A DNA stretch of 64,000 bases from Molossus alvarezi (taxonomy: Eukaryota; Chordata; Mammalia; Chiroptera; Molossidae), in NCBI GenBank assembly GCA_037176705.1, contig CM073896.1, positions 27,416,708 through 27,480,707 on the forward strand. The letters run 5' to 3'. A model generated the notes under the pieces. The model saw only the letters and a program-made list of their open reading frames with translations, was not told the DNA's origin and ran no database searches. The translations under genes were made by a program, and so were the position numbers. This document shows, piece by piece, positions 1 through 14,105 of the stretch; within the stretch, counting starts at the first letter, position 1, and every line of letters begins with the position of its first letter.

Positions 1-38
1 CTAACCTGAACTTTTAGTCCATTAAAGTACCTTGTATG

Positions 39-288
39 GCCCTGGCTGGTTTGGCTCAGAAGTTTGAGTGTCGGCCCGTGGACCAAAGAGTCGTGGATTC
101 ACTTCTGGCCAAGGGCACGTACCTCGGTTGTGGTTTGTCCCCTGTCAGGTCATGTGGGAGGCAACCAGTCGATGTGTGTTTCTCACGTCGATGTTTCTCC
201 CTCTCTCGCTCTCTCTTTCCACTCTGTCTGAAGATAAATGGAAGAAAAATATCCTTGGGTGATTGGGTGAAGATTGAAAAAAAAAAAG
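39..288 (+). repeat. Ves SINE (tRNA-derived), sense
   Basis: tRNA-like head (CCTGGCTGGTTTGGCTCAG), pyrimidine-rich body and A-rich tail, flanked by perfect 12-bp TSDs (GTACCTTGTATG) at 27-38 and 289-300. The head is diverged and the B box is degraded, so this is an older copy. Confidence 0.9.
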
Positions 289-704
289 GTACCTTGTATG
301 CTCAATTAGATTCTCCAAAGCATCCGTTATGTGGAAGAAGTTGAATTGCACTCTAGAGTCAGATATTCAGATATAGTACTGCTGAATGGAGACCCAAGGT
401 GTCATTTTTCTTCATTTGCTTGGAATGGCTTTTACCTCTGCTGATGGAGTTTGTGAGCTGATGAAGGACTTTTCACATCTAACAAAACAACTGCACCTTT
501 TGTAGTGTACTCTTTATTGCCAGTGGCCCTCCAAATTGGCATCCTGACCTTTTCCCCAATGTCTGTAGGTCATAGTTTTCTCTCCTTGGAACCCATTTGT
601 TATAGCTGTGATGGATGAACTACAGAAACAGACTGCTTACATGCCCCCAGATATGTTTTTCGGTAGGAATATGTTTTGTTAGTTTATTGAGTTGAATTTT
701 AGTT

Positions 705-908
705 GTTTTTTTTTTTTTATTGAATTTATTGGGGTGATGTTGGTTAATAAAATTGTACAGGTTTCAGGTGTACAGTTCTATATAATCCATCATCTGTGTA
801 TTGCATTGTGTGCTCACCACCCAAAGTCAAGTCTCCTTTCATCACCATTTATCTCCCCTTTATATTCTTCTATCCCTCCTCATCCCCTTTTCCTCTTGTG
901 CCCCCAGA
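705..908 (-). repeat. L1 LINE 3'-end fragment, antisense
   Basis: A poly-T head followed by TTATTGGGGTGATGTTGGTT and the stretch containing CACCACCCAAAGTCAAGTC, which I recognise as the reverse complement of the 3' end common to many Laurasiatherian L1 copies. 5'-truncated. Confidence 0.65.
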
Positions 909-963
909 CGTTCAGCTTTGAGGAAAACAAAAGCTGTCAGTGAGGGAATTTGTCTGCTTTGAG

Positions 964-965
<2 letters not shown>

Positions 966-1002
<37 letters not shown>

Positions 1003-1019
1003 TACGTATGTGTGTGTGT
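966..1019. repeat. (TG)n microsatellite
   Basis: About 16 TG units, a TACGTACGTA interruption, then more TG. Confidence 0.95.
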
Positions 1020-3076
1020 TTTGAACATAAAGTCACTTGTCTCCCAAATAGTTGACTCATATTTGATTCACTTTGCTGGTGTTGGAGGAAACCAAACTTC
1101 TGATATAATTATGCAAAAAAAGGTACAATGAAGATAATTGATTTTCCCTCCCAAGTAACATCTTGTGACTTCTCCCCATTCTATTATGTTTTATGGTCGC
1201 TACTTCCCTTGAATGTGACCAAGACGACCTGAAGAATGGCTGAGACGACTAGCAGCAGTGGCATTTTCTATGATCACTCAGTAGGTCTTTCTGGATGATT
1301 CATCTCTAGCTTTTAATCCTCAGAGGTCAGTAATATTTGGTGACTCCTGTCTTGTATAGTAGCTTGTGACAGCCATGTGCCTTGTGCGAAAACAGCCTTG
1401 CCTATGAGTGACCTACATTTATTCCCTCTGCCTCCTTAAACACTTAGTCATCTTAATTAAAACCCTTTGGTGTCTGGTCTCATAGGGTCACGAGTATGCT
1501 TAGAGGCATTGCATTTCTGTGTTTTATGGAGTCAGTGGTATACACCATCAGTGTCAGTTTTTTGTTGTTTTTGTTTTTGGACAGTCTTCGGTTCTCTTTG
1601 TAAAGAGCGAATTCTGATTTTATCTTTATCTATAGTATTTTTTGTTTCCAGCTAGTCACTGGTGCAGAATCATACCTGTAATTGTTTGTAAGAATATCTA
1701 GTCAATTTCATGTACTTACCTTGCAACCTATTAAGATATTTATGTAAGTTTAAGAGATTATAATGGGCTACCTGGTCAAGTGGCTTTAAGTAAAATGTGG
1801 ATGATGAGGTGGGGAGAGGGAAGGCCTGGCTGAGGATATCACCAGGTTTTAGGAAATGAAACAGAAAATCTTTGAACATCACCTTAATTGGGCTGTAGAT
1901 TCTGCGTTCAGAAAACAGCATTCCGTTGGGAATTGTAAAGATCTAATTTAGCTCCTGGTCACAGAGTACATGTGTGTTTTCTTGCTAGGAAATACTTTTG
2001 CTTGAGGAAAACTAGATTGGTAATCTGGGTATAAGTGGAATACCTTAATGTTGGTGTGTATTATTAGGAGAAGTACAATAAGCACTGACTTCATAGGTTG
2101 TGTTATATTTGGGAATAGGGCTTACCTAGTGAGTGACCTAGAAGCATAAGATTTTTTAAGTTTTCCCCAAATAAAGCAGATTAGTTTGTAATATATAACT
2201 ATTTAGTTCCTTGCTACTTTGTAAACAGCAAGGAAGAAATTGTCAGCAACAAGATAGGAAAACTTCTTGCCACTGAAGGCTGTTGCACACTGGAGTGAGC
2301 TAAAGACCAGTCATGTGAGTGGTGTACTTGTAATTGAGTGCCCTAGCGTTTTGTGTAGCTTTTTACAGCATAGCGAGTGCTTTACCGTGACTAATTCTCA
2401 TGCACAGGTCTGAATTTACTTGTGAAACAAGGGGGAAATGGTCGAGAGATGTGGGGAGCTAGACTAGAGAGCACCTTTAGCCCATCTCTTCACAAGTGAG
2501 GTGTCATTTAGTAGAAAGTACATACGGCTAGTTAGCAGGGAGCCTTAAACACCTGGTCCCCTTTTCTTTAGGAGACACTTAGTGGCAAAAAGGTAGATTC
2601 TTCTTAGTGTAATTCCTTCTGCCACCTCACTTTGCCCAAATCTTGAAGTGTGTACAGAGTTGCCATGTAATATGATCCCAAAAGCTAAGAAGCTCCGTCT
2701 ATAGAAATTACTTCCGACATCAGCTGGTCCTTAGTATTATTCAATTTGATGCTGTAAAAACACAGCCCTTTCCCAAAGAGTGAGCCTCAGATATGTGAAT
2801 AAGCAAGTAATCAAGTACCTTCAAGAATGGAAGAAAGCATCACGTTAAAAGTTCTTCAGATGAAGTAACGTTGAGGAGCTCTTCCTTGAACAAGGTTCCT
2901 TTTACTCCACTCTGTTGTTATAGGTTCATGGGTGCTTGAGGTGATAAAATGGTAATACATTTAAAAGATTATTTTTGGGTTTAGTTTAATCCTGTTTCAT
3001 AACAGGGGGAAAATGTATCTAAAAGGTAGCATCAGTGGTCAGCAGTACTGGGTTGTTGAGTGTGATTTGAACATTT

Positions 3077-3307
3077 CCTTGTTTGTTTGTTTATTCTCAC
3101 CCAAGGATATTTTTAGAGAGTGGAAGGGAGGGGGAAAGAGAGAAACATCAATGTGAGAGAGACACATCAACTGGTTGCCACCCACATGACTCTAACAGGG
3201 GCCAGGGACAAACTGCAACCAACGTACGTGCCCTTAGCGGGAACTGAACCCCAAGACTCTCTGGTCTGTGGGCTGACTGATGCTCGCTGAGCCAAACTGG
3301 CCAGTGC
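3077..3307 (-). repeat. Ves SINE, antisense
   Basis: Reverse-complement Ves: TTATTCTCACCCAAGGATATT start, GA-rich body and GAGCCAAACTGGCCAGTGC end. 9-bp TSDs TGAACATTT at 3068-3076 and 3308-3316. Confidence 0.9.
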
Positions 3308-6261
3308 TGAACATTTTACTCTTCAGTCAGTAAAAGACAGCCACCCCCCAGCCCCTCCGGCACACACTTCTCTAGTTGGGTGTGATGGTGCATTTACTGT
3401 GATGCTGATGTGGACAGTGTCTCATCACTTTTGTATGCTAATGAGTCATTGTCTAGGCAAAATCTTCTAAGCATTTGCTTCTTAATCAAAGTGTTTATGT
3501 GAATTTCAAATTGGGAGGATTACAATAGCTAATCTTTCCAACTTTTAAACTAGGTGATTTGGAAAGCAAGGCTCTTGTGTGATGAATGTGGCAATCATAG
3601 GAGCTAGACCGTTTTGCATTTCTCTTAGAAGCCATCTGTTAATTGGCGGGCAAATTGCCCTGTGGTCTCAGAGTGGTTTGCTGTCACATCGCTGTCCCTT
3701 TATGAAAAGGAAATGGATATCTTTTTCTGTCAGGGTACCTGTTTGACTTAATTTGTAGCCATGGTTCCCATCTGACCCGCAGCTCTCAACTTTCTCCATG
3801 TACAGCTCAGCTTCCTCTATAGATGGGGTTCCGCTGGGATTCTTTCCCTTTTACTGCTTCAGAGAAGGCTTTCTGGAGGCCCTGGTAGCGGTGTCTGCAA
3901 TATTTAAATAGGTTTCTTTTGTAGTCAGCATTTATACCCTAACCTGCCTGAACAGTTGGTCTGTTTGGGGTTTTCTCCTAAGAATAAAAATCAGTGCTTT
4001 TGTGTGCCTATTTTAAATTCAGAGGAGAGGGGAAAAAACATGTTCCTCATACCCTCTTGAAAATATAAGTGCCTTTCTTTATTAAGTATGAACTAAGCAC
4101 AGTGTTCTGTACAAAGAAAAGGACAATCACGTGTTATTTATGCCTACATCTTTGTGTTGACTGGGGACAATGGATGTCCTTTGGAATTTTACCTTCTTTG
4201 TCTTTGCTAAAAATATCACTAATTTAATTTTGGTCTTTCTTTTTGAAATACAATGAAGTACAGTGGAGAGTTGTGCCAGGTGGAAGCCTTAATAACGTGT
4301 ATGGAGGATGCTTTATCAGTGATACAGACAAGAAGGTGAAAGTATCCATCTGCTTTTAGTTTATTTGAAATTTTTTTCCCCTGATGATATGATGCTCTCC
4401 ACTTGCCCTTTTGTGAATGACCCCATCTTCCTCTCTCACTCTTTTTTTGACTTAGTATCACTACGTTATATGTGAAGGACTTAGGTATGTGTGTGCATTC
4501 ACAAGTCATATATAACCTTGTGATTGCTGAACAAAATGTCAAAATAAGGTTTATTAATAATCTGTGTCCACTTAAAATTTTCTGTCCACTCATGGTAGCA
4601 GCTTCACCAAGGGAATGGAAGGATTCCGATATACATGTTTTTGCAGTGATGTAAAAGAGATCTCAGAAAAGGATAAGTTTTTCCTGGGTTTTGCTTTTTT
4701 GGTGGCTGGGGTTATTCATACCTGTTAGATACGTAGTGAATAAATATTTGAGAGGCTGCTGGGTTGGTGCTCAGTATTACTCTGAGTATTAACCTAAGGT
4801 TCAAAAGGTTCCTTGCTCTCTCATTTCTCTTGCAAAGGTGAGACATTACCATGCCAAAGAAGTACGGATCTCCCTGTGTATTGAGGGTTGCCTTTGATTC
4901 CAGTGCTAGCCCTTATTCTGGGAGGTCTGCTGAAGGAAATAAGTACTTGGTCTGGAAGTTCATTTTGGGGGAAAAGGGGACTTGGATTGAGTTAATCATG
5001 CTTAGTTTAAGCTAAGAGTGAATCTGGCAGAGGCTCAGAGAACAGCATGAGCAAAAAGCTTTTGTTCGCCTTGAATAGAAGACTTGGGCTGGGGTTTGTC
5101 AGGTGAGAGGCTAGCCATTTAAGATTGGGACATTTTGTAGGGACTTGTGAAAGAGACTGTGGGGTTTCATCCTTAATTTTTGTTTCTAGAGCTCTCTGGG
5201 GACTTGATTGGAAGAATTGGGGTCAGGTCTCCTTCTTGGGCTGGCACAGCTTCTTCTTGAATGGTCTCCTTGATCCGAGATCTGCATCTCCTCAGTGGTC
5301 CAGGCCACCCCAGTTAGCTTCCCTAGGTGTTTCCTCATTGCCCCTCCCTGCCTGGTGCATCCTGTAGTATGACCACTCCTACCCTTCCCGTGGGGCACCC
5401 TGTTTTCTGGGTGAGCATCTACTTCCTCACCTCTGCTCACGCCACTGGTTCAGTGTGCCTTTGGTGTGACCATTTCTGGACTTCTCTACAGATTAGCTCT
5501 TTTCCATAAACCTATTTTCCTTAACTGATCTGTCAAGAAACCCCTATATTTCTTCTCCTTTGTTTCAATCAACTAAAGACTTCTTTTTTTTTTCAAGTTT
5601 GTCCTGGTTGAGTGTGACACCCAGTGATTAATCATAGGTGTTCCATGTTTATTAGATGCATGCATCTCCCTTGTTTACTGTCATGCTGTACAGTTCAGAG
5701 CTTAGGATCTGAGAGGGCAGAAACCATGTGATATCGGTCCCACCTGCTTCTCTACAGCTAGGAAACCATACTCTGCCTATGATAGCATTTTAATGCAATC
5801 TGCTGATGAGAGAAGTGGCTTTCGTGGGAGACGATTTTGGTAGTGGCAAACATGTTTGGCTTTAGCCATAAGAATTGCTTTCTGAGTTTCCGGAAAAGGA
5901 GTATGTAAATCAAATCCTATTTTAAATGAATCTTTTTATAATGTGGGTGTCTCTAATCTGTCTGTCTTGTAACGATAGAGATGTTTCCAGGATTTGAGTG
6001 ATTTGTGCACCTGCAGGATGCTGTTCCCTTTCTTTTAGACATAGTGTCTTGATGGACTGAGAAAGAATGTTGAATTTCCAGTCAATAGATTACATGACAG
6101 ATAACCAGAAAAAAACGCAGGTGTAGTTAGAGATTATGAATATCCTGGTTGGAAAGTTGTGTATTTTGGGTGCATTGAGTTCTGCCTCAAAATAATTCCC
6201 AAACTTGGCCAAAGGCAGTGAAGTATATGCTGGAAAGACCAAGTTGGGAAAGGTCAATTCA

Positions 6262-6445
6262 AAACCTACCTACCGCATACTACCAACTAGCTCTGTGCCT
6301 TTGAGCAAGTTAATCAGCATCTCTTGACCTCCATATTTATGTTTGTAAAATGTGTACAGATGTAACTACACAGAGTTTTGTTGTGAGAATTAAATGTGAT
6401 AACTATATGTCATACAAAGCTCCTAAGTTGCTTGGTAGCAGTTTA
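6262..6445 (+). repeat. MIR-like SINE relic
   Basis: Shows the MIR order: AGCTCTGTGCCTTTGAGCAA, TTTGTAAAATG, TTGTTGTGAGAATTAAATG. Heavily diverged. Confidence 0.6.
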
Positions 6446-9400
6446 TAATTAGGCAGTGGTACCGGGTGCTTCCAGAAAGCTAGATACAGCATTTATGGGA
6501 ACCTTCTTTTCCCACATATACTGAGCTTTTCATACCGGAAGGTTTTGGCTGGTGGTGAACCTTTAACTTTTGAGTGAGAGAAATAAAAACACACACACAG
6601 CATTCTGTGTTCAAGAAAATTTATCAGCTCTAACAAGAACTTTTTTAATTGTGTGGACCTGGTGGAATTTTTGTCATCTGACTAATGTTTCCCATTGTCT
6701 GGCCGAAACAGGGAGTCTCCATAGTAGTTTGTAAGACTCTGACACTGTTTCTGAAAGGGCACCAAGCTAATTATAGAACGTGGAGTCTTTAAATTCTTTT
6801 CTTGCAATATCTGAGTTAAAAAAAAAACAAAACAAAAAAAACAGGTCTCTTACACAGAGAGAAGAACACATGAAGAAGCCATACTGCTTTTTGATGGACT
6901 GCTTCCTGGTTTCCGCCTGTGCACACGCGTCTGTGTGCGTGTGCGTGTTGACACCAGCTGGCAGGGCAGGCAACAGCAGATGCCCTTTTTACTACCACAG
7001 TTGTTAACCAGTTTCCTTCTTTACCACAATAATCCTGTGGAATAAAGTTCCTGTGCCCTCCTGTCAAATGATATGTACTTGAACAACTCCGTTGCCTTTT
7101 AAGTAAGCACAAGATAAAGCAATCACACACACTCCTTTGGGGAGGGGGCGGAATCTGTCTACAGTTAATTATAATTAACAAAGAAATGAGAAGATTGTAG
7201 TAGACTCATGTCCTTAAGTGAAACTAGATTTTGCCTTAGCTGAGAATTGTTCATGTTGTAACTTTTTTTTTTTTTAACTATAGAGTATTACTTTCTGGCC
7301 AAACTGACAGTTTCTTGGCTTTTGCTCTTATCATGGGGGCAGCACCCGTGTTTGAAGGTAGAACTGCTGATTTTCCTTTCAGATCAACTACCTAAGTCAC
7401 TAAGGAATGAGAACTGGCTTTTGTCTTAACAGAGGTGTTAAGATGCTACAGGAAGTCACTCACTTTCTGTCAAGCTAGAGAACCCGCTAAGTGAAAGCCT
7501 TATCGATAACTAAGATGTGCATTCTAGATGAATTGGTTTGTTTCCCCGCTTTAGATAAAAAGCATTTTCCCTAATCTTCCTGGTCTTGGATGCAGGACAT
7601 CTTAGTACCCATGTGCAGTGCTGGAGAATTTAGAGGATTTAATATGCTGTTGCTGTTCTCCATAGCCTGAGACTGAATTGTGTGGGAGTTCTTAATGTTT
7701 TCTGAAATTGTGATGTATTAAGAACCCGGTTTCACCAACTGAAGCAAGGTCACGCTGCATTGCCAGCAGATTCATAATTACTGGGACTGGAACTGTAGGA
7801 AAATAGACCTCTACCAGTTACATAATCTGAGGAACGATACGGCCATTAAAACGAACTTGAGAAGATAATACTCTGGTGCCCAGGTCATTAACTGCTCCCT
7901 CTAGAATGAGGCTACTTAGGTACTATTCACCAAATGATCACTGTTTACAGCTTTGACTCCAACAAAGTTCCAGTGTGAACTCGTCTACATTGTATCTCAA
8001 TGTGTCTGTGAAGCCCTGACTGCCACTTTAAAATCTTGGGGCATTTTAGTCTCGGGCCAGCTTTATCCGCATTTGGGTGGAAGGCGAGTCTGAGTGAGCC
8101 ATCTGTGTTCTGTACTGTGTGAGTGTCTAGGTTGAATTCCCCATCCTTGTGATAATCCCTGGTAATGTCCTTTGGGAAGCTGATGCAAATGCTCCAAGCT
8201 TTCAGGAGGCTGGCTTGGTCTGTCATAATAGCGTCTCATTGGTCTTCCACCTCACAATTTGATCTCACTCATTAGAGGGTGGCGAGGAGGACCCGTTGAA
8301 TTTGGCCTGAGTTAATTGGATGTTTAAATGGAAGGACCTGCTGCATCTGAAGAGACTCAGGGTAAGTCAGGACTTAAAATTTGGAGAGAAACATGACTAG
8401 AGAAGATTACATCCCTCTGTTCTTCTAAGATTCTCTCAAACCTTTCCCCTGGTATGTGTGCCCGCATATAAGGTATTGAAAGGCTCCTTTGTCAAGTCTG
8501 GTGTGCGTTGCTTTGGTGCCAGAGTTGCAGGGCATAGCCTGTCTGGACAGACACACATAATGAGTGTCCAGGAACAGGAAGTCCACCTGCAAACTACAGT
8601 ACGTTTGCAGCTGTGTGTATGTTTCGGGGAGGAGGTAGGAAGGGCAGTAACATGAGGAAAAGCGTTGGGTCTGTCATTAAAAACAAATCCTGCCCCCCTC
8701 ACCCCCAACCTTGGAGTGAAAATTTGCTTTTCTAAATCAAATTACTTGCTTTTGTCTGTTTGTTTTTTGTTAAGGGATGCAGTTTTATGTGGGGGCTGTG
8801 TTTGGAGACAGGGAAGGTTTTCAGTTTACTACCCCCACCTCAGTAGTTACATTATTAGACCTTAGGTTGCAAATGCTCCTACTTGTCAGAGAGGACGATT
8901 CCACAGCGACCTATTCCTGCCAGCTGTGGGATTTAAAAAAAGATTCATGCTGCTCGTGTCCTTTTTCAATTTCATAAAACATTACTACTGCTCTAAATGA
9001 AATAATAGATACACATCAATCAGCATAGTCACCTTTAAATGTTGATTCAACTACCAGGTTTTTACAGAATTCGCTCTGCATTTTATTTGACTTGTACTTG
9101 AATAGTCTCGGCAGACTTAATTATATTAGCGGGAAAGTACTTTCAACAAAATTATATGCTGACATCCCATAATTCATACTTACAGATTTGTGAAACAGAT
9201 TTATGTAAATCTATCAAATTACTCTAGATGACATTATTTTTTTTTTTTAAATTGGAATTTGATTTACATGGTATTTGTAGAAAATTTTCATATGAAAAAT
9301 TTTACAGGAACTATTTTAAAAATATATCTCATATCTCACATCACTCCCTTAAAGACAGAATACTGTAACATTTGAGCATCTTGTCTTCCTTTGTTCTGCA

Positions 9401-9909
9401 ATCCATCTGGTGCAATGTAGGGACACAGGGAGCATGTTTATAAGGGCATCTCTTTTCTAAACCGTAAGCTCCTGGAAGGCAGATGGCAGTTTCTTCATTT
9501 GTTCATTGTTCATTAGCTTTCTTGTCCCTTCGTTCATTCATTCAATGACCATGTGGTTAATAATCTGTGAGAAGAGATTGCATCAGGAGTTATGCTCAGT
9601 TTGCCATTGCTCAACAGTCTAAAGGGTAGGCATCCAGACCGACTCAATACCCATAGATAAAATATAATATAAGGGCTGTGGAAGGACTAGAAGGAACAAT
9701 GGACAGTGTGCATTAGGAGTGGGAGAAATTGGGGCAGGAAATGGTCGCAGAGAAAGTCTCAAAGGGTATGTGGGAGTTGGTCAGTTTGAGATGTGTTACA
9801 GGCACAGGAAAACCGAAGGTGCATTTTGGGTATATGCGTAAGAGTAGTGGACATAAGCAAGCTGCTGCTGCTGACCTTGGAAACCAGAACACAATCAGGT
9901 TTGTCTTTT

Positions 9910-10165
9910 CTTTCTTTCTTTCTTTTTTTTTTTTTATCCTCACCCGAGGACATTTTTCCATTTTTTCAGGTAGAGCGGGAGGGAGAGAGAGGAAGAGAGA
10001 GAGAAACATCGATGTGAAGGGACACATTGAGTGGCTGCCACCCACACGACCAACCAGGGCCGGGGACAAACTGCAACCGAGGTACGTGCCCTTAGCGGGA
10101 ACCGAACCCGGGTCTCTCTGTACTGCAGGCCAACGCTCCAACCGCTGAGCCAAACCGGCCAGGGC
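9910..10165 (-). repeat. Ves SINE, antisense, full length
   Basis: Poly-T head, TATCCTCACCCGAGGACATT, GA-rich body and tRNA-like end (AACCGCTGAGCCAAACCGG). Perfect 15-bp TSDs TCAGGTTTGTCTTTT at 9895-9909 and 10166-10180. Contains CATTTTTTCAG followed by GTAGAG, a cryptic 3' splice-site look-alike on the sense strand of ELAVL2. Confidence 0.95.
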
Positions 10166-12234
10166 TCAGGTTTGTCTTTTAGAAAGATCACTTGACATTA
10201 TGGCGGAGGATGACTGGTTTTAGAGCTGACAGGAGGCTAGGGAAGGAGGGATATTGTAGCAGTAACCCAACTTAGAATAACACATGAGGACCGACCTGTG
10301 CTGAGGCAGAGGGGAGGGAGGAGGGGCGGGGTTAGCTGGAGCCCTGGCAGGAGGGGATACCTGTGTGGTAGAACTTGCACTGAAATACATCTACTCGCAC
10401 AGCTTCCCTACTAGACGGGCAGCTGCTTCCTCCAAGTCTTGGATGAAATGTGACCAGGACGAGGCCCGCTCCCACCACCGTATTTAAATAGCAGCCCTGA
10501 ACCCTCACTCTCCATTCTCATCTCTGCTGCTTTTTTCCCCTCTTAGCTCTTACTGCCTTCACTGTAGAGCCAGTTCTTTTGTCCCTTCTACCAGGATCTA
10601 AGTTTTATGAAAGGCAATTTTATGTCTCTTTGCTGTAAACTCAGGGACTACCAAAAAGTAGGCTTTCTATAATTGTTGAGCAAATGAATGCTAAATGTTG
10701 GTGAGAAATATGCAGTATGACCTTTTCTTAAACACAGAATTTTATTTTTTACAATTCCACGTTGAGAGGGTTCTCATTTAATACTGGTTGGATAAAATTA
10801 ATGTGCCAGGCTTATAATCAAGAATTATGGCAGTCTACTGCCTTTACCTTTAAACCTGAGGGGACAATTTGCTATTCTGTACATTGGTGGTAATTTGAAA
10901 TAGAAAAGACTAAATAAAGTGACCTTTGGATTAAATGGGTCCAGAAGATTGTGTATTTTTAATTAAAATAGGCAATTAAAAATTTAATTAAAGTGTGCTA
11001 TTAAAAGCAATGTAGGTGGCAAGGGAATGCTGCTGGCTTGAATTATGCACAGTTTGGGATAAATTGGAGTTTACTGTGTTTGCCACTTTGTTACTACGTG
11101 GATTCTCGTCCTGCTTTGTCCTTCCTGCCCTGGCCCCATGTGGCTCTCACTGGTCCCATTCAGAGGCCCGTGGAGAGTCTCAGCGCAGGGCTGTAGATCA
11201 CTTGACCATGGTTCTCAGCCACCTGTCTGTAACTGTTTTCTTTATGCCAAGAGCAGTGTACAAGTGATTTTTCTGTCTCTTGGAAAGAAGGGATCCTTTT
11301 CTGGGGCACTGTGTTAGATTAAAAAAGAAAGATTCAAGACAAAGGGCACTCACACACATGGTACACAAAACTCATGTGCTGAAGTGTGGTGTCCACCTGG
11401 AGTTCTCAGTACCTGGCGAAGGTCTGAGGCCGTGTGCGTGTGGCTGCTCCATGGGGAAGGGATGGATCCCTGGCCAGGCTCTGAGGACCAAGGCTTGGTT
11501 TATGGTTCCAAAATCCCTAATTGCCTTCGACTATAGGTAGTTTGTGGGGACAAGTAGTGTTGATTTTATTATTGATATTCAGTTACCAGAAGGCATTTTT
11601 TTTGTTTCTAATGACAGGATTTGTCTTGAAGGCTTTTTTTTTTTTTTTTTGGAGAGCCTTAGCTTTGTCATTTTGTTCAGAATTTTCTTTTAATCGTGTT
11701 GATTTCCATAATGGTTATATTTGGAATTTAAATGTAGAGCTTTATAAATTTTTTTAAAGAAATGATTCTTGGTGTTCGGATCGACAGTATGCACATTCTA
11801 AATTCAGAATGATTTGAATAGTAGATTTGGATGATGTGGATGAACGAAGCTTGGTTTCCAGCCTTCCTGGTGGTTTATGACTGCTACTAGCTGATGAACA
11901 GAAGAGGGGGAAGGATATCCAGGCTACTTGTTTTTTATTGATGTTTGACGTGACACAGTTTTATTTTTAAAACATCTGCACTTACTTATAATAAACAGAA
12001 ATAGGCACTGTGTTGAACGTAAATTACTTTATCATGGGAATTAATACCAGCATAGAAATTAATATATAGTGAAACTCTTATTTGCATAAGAAACATAGGG
12101 ATTTGAAACATTGGGCAACTGTCTCAAAACAATTTTTTCTTTGATAATAGAACCTTGCTAGAAAATGTCTGCTGATTACAAGAGACTTCAGGCATATTGA
12201 AGATATTCTGGGTTCAGATATAAACTAATTTGAA

Positions 12235-12420
12235 CTGAGTGGAGAAGAGTATAGCATTTGAGAGTCACAGATTCAAGTCTTAACCGCTGCTTCCTACCTG
12301 CTGTTTTAGTTTGAAGAAGCTGATTGACCTTGCCTACCTTCAGATATCATTTCTACCTTGCAGGATAAGAATAAGAGTATCTCACATGATTAATGTGAGA
12401 CTAAATTTAAACAGTAAAGC
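12235..12420 (+). repeat. MIR-like SINE relic
   Basis: Order of motifs (GAGTCACAGATTCAAGTC, then AAGCTGATTGACCTTGCC, then AGGATAAGAATAAGAGTA) resembles MIR. Weak. Confidence 0.4.
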
Positions 12421-13611
12421 ATTATGCAGCTGGAAGGTGAGAATGGGAGAGTCTTGCCTATCTTGGTATTATCTGTGATATTTTTAATTTATTGTAAACA
12501 TTTACTAAGTATTTGCTCACTTGACTAACTCACTTTAAAATGGAAGTTTGTGAGGTTCCTAACTCCTTTGTGTTTCAGTGCCAACATTTTAATGCATCCA
12601 TGAAGGTATATTTAGGAATGCAGCCTTTTAGCAGCAAGATATACCCTTTCATATTATTTTGCTTACGCTAATCGTAATAGCAGTTTGGCTGACTCATTGT
12701 TATTATATCTAGCCATGATTGCTTGAGGGGGTCAGGTCAAAGATCCATTAAATGGATGGGCCATGTGATGGTGATGTTGATAATACCTTTAGTTCAATAT
12801 GCGACACCATAATGCTTCTCATTTATTCCATTAGCAAGATTTTGAGTGCCCACAGTGTGCTGGGAATACGAACTCGGAGGCCAGCATGGGAGACAGCTAA
12901 GCAGGGATGGACAGGACAGGCCTTTCACTTGACCCATTGACCCACCTCCAGCAGGCATGACGTCCACTGGCCAATAAAATGTGTCTCTGAAGTGATGGGT
13001 AATGTGATGATTTAAGAAGGAAGACGCCCACTTCCATCTTTAAAACATATCTGTGAAAGGCACTGTTCCCTGCAGAGTCCCTGCACGTGCCCAGACCATC
13101 AGCAGCTGGCCCTTCTCAGGCTCCCAGGAGCCTCATTTGTAGTCCTGGATTCTCTCTCGCCATTAGAACTGGGATTCTTGGTGGTGGCTTCGTATCAGTC
13201 ACCAGAATTTTAAAAACGCGGTACCAGTGCTTCGCAATAGGCCAATAAAATAAAAATCTTTGGGACCGGGTTTTAGACATGAGGTTTTTTTTGTTTTATT
13301 TTGTTTTTAAAGCTTTGTAGATTATTTCATTGTGCAAACGAGGTTGAGAAAGCTCTGTGATTAGAAGGTGTTGAAATGCAGGTGTGAGGGTAGTTCCAGA
13401 AGATGGGAGAAATGAACTCTTATTGCTGGTACAACTCGTAACTTGATTTATTTTATCACAGAATAGCAGTGTGACAAAACAACACAGTGCTAGGCATGGC
13501 TTGCCTTTCTGTTTCCCATTGTATTTGTAGCGTCTTCCTGATTAATTTTAAGTGACTGAATTTTATAAACTCCTTAACATAGAGTACAAATACACAATTT
13601 TTCCTCACTTT

Positions 13612-13874
13612 CTTCTTTTAAAAATTATTTTTATTTATTTTTGAATCCTCACCTGAGGATATTTTTCTTTTTATCTTCAGATAGAGTGGGAGGGAGGGGG
13701 AGAGAGAGGGAAACATCAATGTGAGAGGGACACATCAACTGGCTGCCTCCCGCATGACCCTGACCAGGGCTGGGGACGAACTGCAAGTGAGGTATGTGCC
13801 CTTGACCAGAATCAAACCCGAGACTCATTGGTCTGTGGGCTGCTGCTCTAACCACTGATCCAAACCGGCCAGGG
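13612..13874 (-). repeat. Ves SINE, antisense
   Basis: GAATCCTCACCTGAGGATAT start, GA-rich body, CCAAACCGGCCAGGG end. 9-bp TSDs CCTCACTTT at 13603-13611 and 13875-13883. Includes TCTTTTTATCTTCAG on the sense strand, an acceptor-like run. Confidence 0.92.
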
Positions 13875-13959
13875 CCTCACTTTATCTCTTGAACAGAATG
13901 ATCTACTTGCATCCATAGCAGATGTTCTCATCACTATTGCACAGACATCATTGGATAGG

Positions 13960-14105
13960 GATTTTTTTTCTTCTCATTTTAGAAATAAGGAAGTTATGAC
14001 TCAGGGAGGTTAAGTAGCTTTTTCAGAGCCACACAGCTGGTAAATGGCACAGCCAGAATTGGAACTCCTGTATCTCTCTCCAAAGCCCGTATTGTTTTCA
14101 TCATA
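13960..14105 (-). repeat. MIR SINE relic, antisense
   Basis: CTCAGGGAGGTTAAGTAGCT, CCACACAGCTGGTAAATGGC and CAGAATTGGAACTCC match the MIR core in reverse complement. Confidence 0.75.

Noticed and set aside
9713..10153. Overlapping 139-146 codon frames on both strands
   Set aside because: They lie mostly within the Ves SINE at 9910-10165, whose stop-poor tRNA-like and CT-rich parts give such frames at nearly every copy.
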